A stretch of DNA of 64,000 nucleotides from Pseudomonadota bacterium (GTDB lineage: Bacteria > Pseudomonadota > Gammaproteobacteria > Burkholderiales > Burkholderiaceae_E), in contig JAEWGX010000049.1 of the NCBI GenBank assembly GCA_023388075.1, positions 1-64,000 on the forward strand, written 5' to 3'. Shown here piece by piece: positions 59,486-64,000 of this stretch (the first letter of the stretch is position 1; each line of letters starts with the position of its first letter). A program made the translations under genes and the position numbers. A model generated the notes under the pieces. That model was not told where the DNA came from. It worked only from the letters and a program-made list of their open reading frames with translations, and did not search any database.

Positions 59486-59548
59486 CGCCCCCTTTGCCCG
59501 ACCTCTTTCTACCTCCGATGCCCCCTTCGACGCTCTCGAGAAACACCG

Positions 59549-59989
59549 ATGAATCGCCTCACTGAATTCCTGGTCGGCCTGCTCTTCGGCACCGGCCTCA
59601 TCCTCTCCGGCATGACCGATCCCGGCAAGGTGCTCGGCTTCCTGGATCTCTTCGGCAGCTGGGATCCGTCGCTTGCCCTCGTCATGGGCGGCGCCATCCT
59701 GGTCGGCGTGTTCGCCTTCGCCGTTGCCAGGAAGCGCACCACCACCTTCCTCGGCGGGGCCATGCACCTGCCGACTGCCCGCGACATCGACAAGCGCCTG
59801 CTCGTCGGCGGACTCGTCTTCGGCGCCGGCTGGGGACTGGCCGGGTTCTGCCCGGGGCCGGCGATCGTCTCCCTGGGCGCAGGGCAGCCCAAGGCGGCCG
59901 TGTTCGTGCTGGCCATGCTGGCCGGGATGCTGGTCCACGAGCTCCTCGACCGGCGCTCGCAACCCTCGCTACCGGTAGGAGCGCACTGA
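59549..59989 (+). CDS. YeeE/YedE-family membrane protein, second half (PmpB-like)
   Basis: 146 residues with about four membrane segments. GLLFGTGLILSGMTDPGKVLGFLDLFGSWDPSLALVMGGAI opens the protein; the conserved GAGWGLAGFCPGPAIVSLGAGQPKAAVFVLAMLAGM holds Cys101 and is the counterpart of the PmpA cysteine motif. It is predicted to import or export sulfane sulfur with PmpA. Its stop overlaps the start of the DUF442 gene by one base (TGATG), so it is translationally coupled. Confidence 0.9.
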   Translation: MNRLTEFLVGLLFGTGLILSGMTDPGKVLGFLDLFGSWDPSLALVMGGAILVGVFAFAVARKRTTTFLGGAMHLPTARDIDKRLLVGGLVFGAGWGLAGFCPGPAIVSLGAGQPKAAVFVLAMLAGMLVHELLDRRSQPSLPVGAH

Positions 59990-60330
59990 TGCCCCTGAAC
60001 ATTCGCCACCTCGGCCCCGGCTTCGCCGTGACCGGGCAGGTCACGCCGCAGGACCTGCCGGAGGTCGCCGCGCTCGGCTTCGCCACGGTCATCAACAACC
60101 GACCGGACGGCGAGGCCGGTGACCAGCCGCCGAGCGACGAAGTCTCGCGGGCGGCTCGTGCCGCCGGCCTGCACTATGTTCATCTGCCGGTAGCGGGCGG
60201 CACCATCACCCCGGCGCAGGCAACGGCGATGCGGGAGGCGCTGGCCGCGGCGCCGGGCCCGGTCCTGGCCTTCTGCCGGTCCGGTGCGCGCTCGGGCAAG
60301 CTCTACGAGCTGGCGCAGTCGGCCGCCTGA
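59989..60330 (+). CDS. DUF442/TIGR01244 sulfurtransferase-like phosphatase domain protein
   Basis: 113 residues. The P-loop-like FCRSGARSG (Cys96, C-x5-R) is the dual-specificity-phosphatase-type catalytic loop. GFATVINNRPDGEAGDQP and LHYVHLPVAGGTITPAQ are conserved family segments. In other bacteria the same domain is fused to Blh/ETHE1-type proteins, which links it to persulfide chemistry; the actual substrate is not established. It is the last complete gene of the rightward sulfide operon. Its stop falls directly on the SulP remnant. Confidence 0.85.
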   Translation: MPLNIRHLGPGFAVTGQVTPQDLPEVAALGFATVINNRPDGEAGDQPPSDEVSRAARAAGLHYVHLPVAGGTITPAQATAMREALAAAPGPVLAFCRSGARSGKLYELAQSAA

Positions 60331-60482
60331 GCGCCGGCATCGGGCTGATGCTGGCGGAAGTGAAGGGGCCGGTCATGGACCGGCTGAAGAGCCCTGAGCT
60401 CGGCGAGCGGCTGCGCGACCGCATCTACCTGAGCGTGCACGACGCATTCGTCGACGCGGCGCGCTCCGCGCCCCCACGCTGA
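60327..60482 (+). pseudogene. Remnant of a SulP-family sulfate permease (C-terminal STAS end)
   Basis: The frame at 60327-60482 reads LSAGIGLMLAEVKGPVMDRL followed by KSPELGERLRDRIYLSVHDA and a short tail to a TGA stop. The E-V-K-G-P-V-M-D-R-L segment and the ending are the hallmark of the STAS domain closing SulP permeases. The remaining 500 or so residues are absent, because the frame upstream is taken by the DUF442 gene. SulP permeases commonly follow such sulfide loci, so an in-place deletion that removed the body of the gene is likely. The ATG at 60348 could still express 44 residues. Confidence 0.75.
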
Positions 60483-60800
60483 TCAACCAGGCGGCGTGCC
60501 GATCGCCCGCGCGATCGCGACGCCTTCCGCCGGGGTGTCGCCGCTTGCGGACGGCCTGCCGGCGCGGTGATACCAGTAGTCGGCGTTGGCGAGGTCGCCC
60601 TCGACCCGATGCAGCCAGGCATGCACCCACGCGCTGTCGCGGTCGTCCTGGGCCTGGACGATCTCGTGCGCGGTCTGCCAGTCGCCGCGCAGGCCGTGCC
60701 AGAGGGCGAGAAGCGGCGGCGATGCAGCGGCGGGTGGCCGGCCGGCGTCGAGGCTCGCTTCGAAGGAAGTGGGATCCGGATCGGTCATCGTCGCCGTCAC
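60483..60800 (-). CDS. Conserved hypothetical protein
   Basis: 105 residues from a GTG at 60800 (GGAG just upstream), or 101 from the ATG at 60788. The central LLALWHGLRGDWQTAHEIVQAQDDRDSAWVHAWLHRVEGDLANADYWYHRAG is strongly patterned (W-x-x-L-x-G-D-W-x-x-A-H and A-W-V-H-A-x-L-H-R-x-E-G-D-x-x-N-A-x-Y-W-Y), like a short tetratricopeptide-type helical pair, and appears to be a small family in proteobacteria. No function is known. It converges on the sulfide operon remnant. Confidence 0.75.
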   Translation of the reverse strand: MTATMTDPDPTSFEASLDAGRPPAAASPPLLALWHGLRGDWQTAHEIVQAQDDRDSAWVHAWLHRVEGDLANADYWYHRAGRPSASGDTPAEGVAIARAIGTPPG

Positions 60801-60896
60801 TGTACTCCGTTCGTCCGCACGGCGGTACGCCGCGGGGCTGCGAATCCTGGAGATGAAGCTCGGCGGGTGAGGAGCGGTGGGGCGCGCCGCCGAATC

Positions 60897-61928
60897 CTAG
60901 CCAGCCGGGCGACGCGCCTGTACCGCGCCCGCCATCCGGCAGCAGATCCCGAACGCCTGCTCCAGCCCTTCGACCCGCGCGACCCCCTTGCCGGCGATGT
61001 CGAACGCGCTGCCGCTCGCCGAGGTCGCGACCGGCACCGGCAGTCCGCCGTGCAGCGTGACGCCCTGCTCGAAGCCGAGCAGCTTCATCGCGATCTGGCC
61101 CTGGTCGTGGTACATCGAGACCACGGCGTCGAAGTCACCACGCCGGGCCGCGACGAACACCGTATCGGGTGACCACGGCCCGCTCGCGTCCACGCCTTCG
61201 GCCTGCATCGTCCGGATCGCCGGCGCGATGACCTCGATTTCCTCGCTGCCGATGGAACCGCCATCGCCCGCATGCGGATTGAGGCCGGACACCGCGATCC
61301 GCGGCCTCTCCACCCCAGCGCTGCGCAACGCCCGGTCGATGATGCGCACCGCATCGCACACGGCGGCTTCGGTGATGAGCTCCGCCACCTGCCGCACCGG
61401 CACGTGGGAGGTGACCCGCGAGGTCCACAGCTTGCCCGTGATGTTGAACTCGCAGACGAATTCCTCCACGGCGAGCCGGCTCTGCATGTAGCGCAACTCG
61501 TCTTCCTCGGTCATGCCGCCGAGGCGCAGCGAATGCTTGTTGAACGGCGCGAAGACGATCCCGTGGCATTGGCCGGCGGCGACGGCATCCAATGCCGCAT
61601 CCAGCGACGCGAGCACCGAGCGCCCCGCCTGCTCTGTGCAGACGCCCAGCGGCGGGGCGACGCCATCCAGCGCCTCCAGCGCCAGGAACAGGACGCGTCC
61701 GGCCTGCGCAGGCTCGTCCGGCGCCGGCAGCCGCTCGATCGCGGTGACCGGCACCGGACCCTGGCCGACGATCCGCTCGCCGGCCTGCAGCACCAGTGGA
61801 TCGGCGATGAGCACCAGCTCGGCCTTCGCACGATTCGCCTCGTCATGCAGCAACCGGACCGTCATCTCCGGGCCGACGCCTGCCGGGTCGCCTGGGAGGA
61901 CGGCCACGCGAGGCACGCTCGAATTCAT
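60897..61928 (-). CDS. PdxA-family dehydrogenase (4-hydroxythreonine-4-phosphate dehydrogenase-like)
   Basis: 343 residues from the ATG at 61928, with AGGA seven bases upstream. VLPGDPAGVGPEM at the N-terminus is the family start. The metal-binding histidines of PdxA are matched by TSHVPVRQVAE, NPHAGDGGSIGSEE and SMYHDQGQIAMKLLGFEQGVTLHGGLP. The usual D-H-G-T-A near the C-terminus is replaced by ATSASGSAFDIAGKG, so the substrate pocket differs from vitamin B6 PdxA. PdxA2-type D-threonate/D-erythronate 4-phosphate dehydrogenases and TphB-type dihydrodiol dehydrogenases are alternatives. A TctC receptor gene lies 72 bases upstream, and both are probably controlled by the divergent LysR protein. 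Confidence 0.85.
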   Translation of the reverse strand: MNSSVPRVAVLPGDPAGVGPEMTVRLLHDEANRAKAELVLIADPLVLQAGERIVGQGPVPVTAIERLPAPDEPAQAGRVLFLALEALDGVAPPLGVCTEQAGRSVLASLDAALDAVAAGQCHGIVFAPFNKHSLRLGGMTEEDELRYMQSRLAVEEFVCEFNITGKLWTSRVTSHVPVRQVAELITEAAVCDAVRIIDRALRSAGVERPRIAVSGLNPHAGDGGSIGSEEIEVIAPAIRTMQAEGVDASGPWSPDTVFVAARRGDFDAVVSMYHDQGQIAMKLLGFEQGVTLHGGLPVPVATSASGSAFDIAGKGVARVEGLEQAFGICCRMAGAVQARRPAG

Positions 61929-62000
61929 CACGTCATCCTGCCTTGTCGCTCTGCCTGTCGCTGTGGAAGCCGGGCGGTGCCGCCGCCGGCGGCTGCCGTC

Positions 62001-62993
62001 TCACTCGGCCTTGATGTTCGCGGCCTTGACCAGCGCGCCGTAACGCTCGAACTCGCGCTGGTTGAACGCGGCGAACTCCTCCACCGACATCGGCTGCGTG
62101 CTCCCGCCAAGCCCACCGATCCGCGCCTTCACGTCCGGATGCTGGTGCGCGGTGGCCAACGCCTCGCTCAGCCGCTTCGTGACCTCGGCGGGCACGCCAG
62201 CCGTCGTGAGCAGCCCGTACCAGGTGGCCACGTTGGCGCCTTCCACGCCCTCCTCGGCCAGGGTCGGCACGTCGGGCAGCTCCGAGAGGCGCTTGTCGTT
62301 GCTCACGGCGAGCGGCCGGAACTTGCCTGCCTTGATCTGCGACATCGCCGACGAGATCGAGTCCAGCATCAGCTCGACCTGGCCGCCGATGATGTCGATG
62401 TGGGCCTGCGAGCTGCCCTTGTAGGGGATATGCGTGGCGTCCACGCCGGTGGCCAGCTTGAAGGCCTCGCCCGCGATGTGCTGGGTGCTGCCGATGCCGG
62501 AAGACCCGTACTTGAACGTGCCCGGCCGCGCCTTCATCGCCGCCACCAGGTCCTTCACGGACTTGTAGGGCGAGTCCGCCGCCACCACCAGGACGTTCGG
62601 CATGATCGCCACCAGGCCGACCGGCTGCAGATCCTTCAGCGGGTCGTACTTGAGGCGCAGCAGGTGCGGCGCGATGGCCTGGCCGGTATTGGTCGCGACC
62701 AGCAGCGTGTGGCCGTCGGGCTTGGCACGCGCAGTCATCTCCGCCGCGATCGTGTTGGAGGCGCCCGGCCGGTTCTCCACCACCACCGATTGCTTGAAGT
62801 CCTGCTCGAAGCGGGCCGCCAGCATCCGGGCCAGGATGTCGGTGCCACCGCCCGCCGAGGCGCCGACGATGATCCGCACCGGCTCGGACGGATAGGACGT
62901 GCCGCCCTGTGCCGTGGCAGTGCCCACCATGCCGAGCTGCACGGCAAGGGGCAGGGCGATCGCGGTGATCAGGCGCCTACGCGTAACGCTCAT
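62001..62993 (-). CDS. TctC/Bug-family substrate-binding protein (orphan receptor)
   Basis: 330 residues. A twin-Arg-like, Arg-rich start (MSVTRRRLITAIAL) and a signal peptide to about residue 28 precede the Bug fold: YPSEPVRIIVGASAGGGTDILARMLAARFEQDFKQSVVVENRPGASNTIAAEM near the ligand pocket. GGAG lies seven bases before the ATG. No tctA or tctB genes adjoin, as is common for Bug receptors in Burkholderiales, so it may use the permease encoded at 19428-21390 or another. It is divergent from the LysR gene and upstream of the PdxA-like gene. Confidence 0.9.
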   Translation of the reverse strand: MSVTRRRLITAIALPLAVQLGMVGTATAQGGTSYPSEPVRIIVGASAGGGTDILARMLAARFEQDFKQSVVVENRPGASNTIAAEMTARAKPDGHTLLVATNTGQAIAPHLLRLKYDPLKDLQPVGLVAIMPNVLVVAADSPYKSVKDLVAAMKARPGTFKYGSSGIGSTQHIAGEAFKLATGVDATHIPYKGSSQAHIDIIGGQVELMLDSISSAMSQIKAGKFRPLAVSNDKRLSELPDVPTLAEEGVEGANVATWYGLLTTAGVPAEVTKRLSEALATAHQHPDVKARIGGLGGSTQPMSVEEFAAFNQREFERYGALVKAANIKAE

Positions 62994-63062
62994 CTTCGTC
63001 TCCTAATCGGGGGTAGTGGGGCCCGGCGTTCCGTTGAGAGTAGCCCGGCCACGGATTCCGTT

Positions 63063-63104
63063 CCAATGGCAATTGGGCATCGATCCATATACTGAGGTAT
63101 ATGG
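63063..63104. promoter_or_regulatory. Two palindromes in the tctC-lysR divergent region
   Basis: CCAAT-GGCA-ATTGG (63063-63076) and CCATATAC-TGAG-GTATATGG (63085-63104) are both perfect, with centres 25 bases apart. The second contains ATAC-N4-GTAT and covers the lysR start codon at 63101. They are good candidates for LysR-type recognition and activation sites. Confidence 0.5.
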
Positions 63105-64000
63105 CAACCTCCAGTCCAGCCGGAACCACCGACCTCTCGACCCTGCTGCGATTGCGCACGCGCCAGCTTGCCCTCGCGGCGCTGCTGGATGCCGAGCGCA
63201 ACCTCGGCCGCGCGGCCAGCGCGCTCAACATCAGCCAGCCGGCCGCCAGCAAGCTGCTGCAGCAGATGGAGGATGCGCTCGGCGTCCGCCTCTTCGAGCG
63301 GCTTTCGCGCGGCATGGCGCCCACCCCGTCCGGGGAGGTGCTGGTGCGCTACGCGCGCAGCGTGCTGACCGACTTCACCGCCACCCGCGACGAGATGGCG
63401 GCGATCGGCTCGGGCCTGCGCGGTACCTTGCGACTGGGCTGCGTCGCCGGCGCCGTCCCCGGCCTGCTCGCCGACGTGGTGCGCGAGTACAAGGAACGCC
63501 ATCCGCGCGTGGCGCTGGGCATCACCGTCAGCACCAGCGATCGCGTCATCGAGCAACTGGCCGACGGCGAGTTCGACCTGGTGCTCGGGCGCCTGCAGAA
63601 CCGCGCGCTCTCGGACGACTACCGGATCGTGCCGCTCCTGGACGAGCAGCAGGTGGTGGTGGTCCGCGCCACCCATCCGCTGACCTTGCGATCACGCATC
63701 GCGCTGGAGGACCTGATCGCCTTCCCGCTTATCCTCCAGCCGGCCGGCTCGCCACAGCGGACGCTCTTCGATGCGCTGCTGCGTGACGCCGGCGTCACGC
63801 GCGCGCTCAACATCACCGAAACGGTCTCGACCATCGTCACCACCAGCCTGCTGGAGGCGTCGGACATGGTGGCGATCATGCCGGGCTCGGTCGCCGCCCA
63901 CTACGGTCGGCTGGGTCTCCTGTGCAGCCTGTCAATGGACACCGTGCTGCGGGTGCCGCCGATCGGACTCATTACCCGCGTGGGGCGCAAGCCAACGGCG
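63101..64000 (+). CDS. LysR-family transcriptional regulator (3' partial)
   Basis: 300 residues are visible and the frame is open to the right edge. The winged helix (about 18-77) includes LRTRQLALAALLDAERNLGRAASALNISQPAASKLLQQMEDALGVRLFERLSRGMAPTPSG. The effector domain (about 108-300) begins LRLGCVAGAVPGLLADVVREYKERHP, typical of LysR co-inducer domains, with FDLVLGRLQNRALSDDYRIVPLLDEQQVVVVR. It resembles the GbpR/CbbR-like branch. It is divergent from the TctC receptor and PdxA-like genes and probably controls them. The ATG lies inside a palindrome, so the start or the mode of control is unusual. Confidence 0.9.
   Translation, partial: MATSSPAGTTDLSTLLRLRTRQLALAALLDAERNLGRAASALNISQPAASKLLQQMEDALGVRLFERLSRGMAPTPSGEVLVRYARSVLTDFTATRDEMAAIGSGLRGTLRLGCVAGAVPGLLADVVREYKERHPRVALGITVSTSDRVIEQLADGEFDLVLGRLQNRALSDDYRIVPLLDEQQVVVVRATHPLTLRSRIALEDLIAFPLILQPAGSPQRTLFDALLRDAGVTRALNITETVSTIVTTSLLEASDMVAIMPGSVAAHYGRLGLLCSLSMDTVLRVPPIGLITRVGRKPTA

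Noticed and set aside
60348..60482. Independent 44-codon gene
   Set aside because: The sequence upstream of the ATG continues the SulP STAS homology, so this is better read as a gene remnant.

Overview
The window is uniformly GC-rich (about 70 %), densely coded and free of recognisable insertion sequences, integrases, CRISPR arrays or tRNA/rRNA genes. A TamA/TamB pair, several tripartite tricarboxylate (TctC/Bug-type) receptors, an adenosylcobalamin-dependent ribonucleotide reductase, a CaiB-type CoA-transferase and a DHA2/EmrA pump point to a betaproteobacterium, most like Burkholderiales. That placement is an inference from gene content; genus cannot be given.

Layout. 1-5.8 kb: tamA (5' end outside the window) and tamB, translationally overlapped. 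5.8-9.0 kb: an alpha/beta hydrolase, two hot-dog thioesterases and an orphan OmpR-type regulator. 9.0-19.3 kb: a block that looks like a low-oxygen survival and denitrification region: an Fnr-type regulator without the N-terminal Fe-S cysteines, a carbamoyltransferase-like protein with a degenerate active site, a hybrid histidine kinase, Hsp20, a universal stress protein, a cupredoxin-fused copper nitrite reductase and class II ribonucleotide reductase. Three Fnr-type palindromes lie in this block and a fourth near 50.3 kb. 19.4-22.4 kb: a tripartite tricarboxylate transporter in the order tctC-tctA-tctB.

22.5-34.2 kb is a run of same-strand genes headed by a GntR regulator with two TTGT-N2-ACAA sites on its own promoter. 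It encodes a CaiB CoA-transferase, two carboxyltransferase subunits with one biotin carrier but no biotin carboxylase, a NitT/TauT-type ABC importer, a ThDP enzyme resembling sulfoacetaldehyde acetyltransferase, and a GMC oxidoreductase. It is the best candidate for an undescribed catabolic system. 34.2-38.1 kb: a DUF502 membrane protein, a YtcJ-type amidohydrolase, a CobW-type GTPase and a cupin. 38.1-44.9 kb: an EmrAB-like pump with a MarR regulator, an ABC exporter and an MFS transporter.

45-50 kb: OsmC and MaoC proteins, a His-tailed periplasmic protein, and a TAXI-TRAP receptor with fused permease. 50-53.9 kb: small conserved proteins, then a stand-alone LigD-type polymerase and an ATP-dependent DNA ligase facing each other without Ku. 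53.9-57.2 kb: an adaptor/permease/ATPase efflux system. 57.3-60.5 kb: a sulfide/persulfide detoxification locus (OsmC, ETHE1-like dioxygenase, BigR-like ArsR regulator, two YeeE-type proteins, a DUF442 protein) with a very clear divergent promoter and operator; it ends in a short remnant of a SulP sulfate permease. 60.5-64 kb: a conserved hypothetical, a PdxA-like dehydrogenase and a TctC receptor, divergent from a LysR regulator that runs off the right edge.
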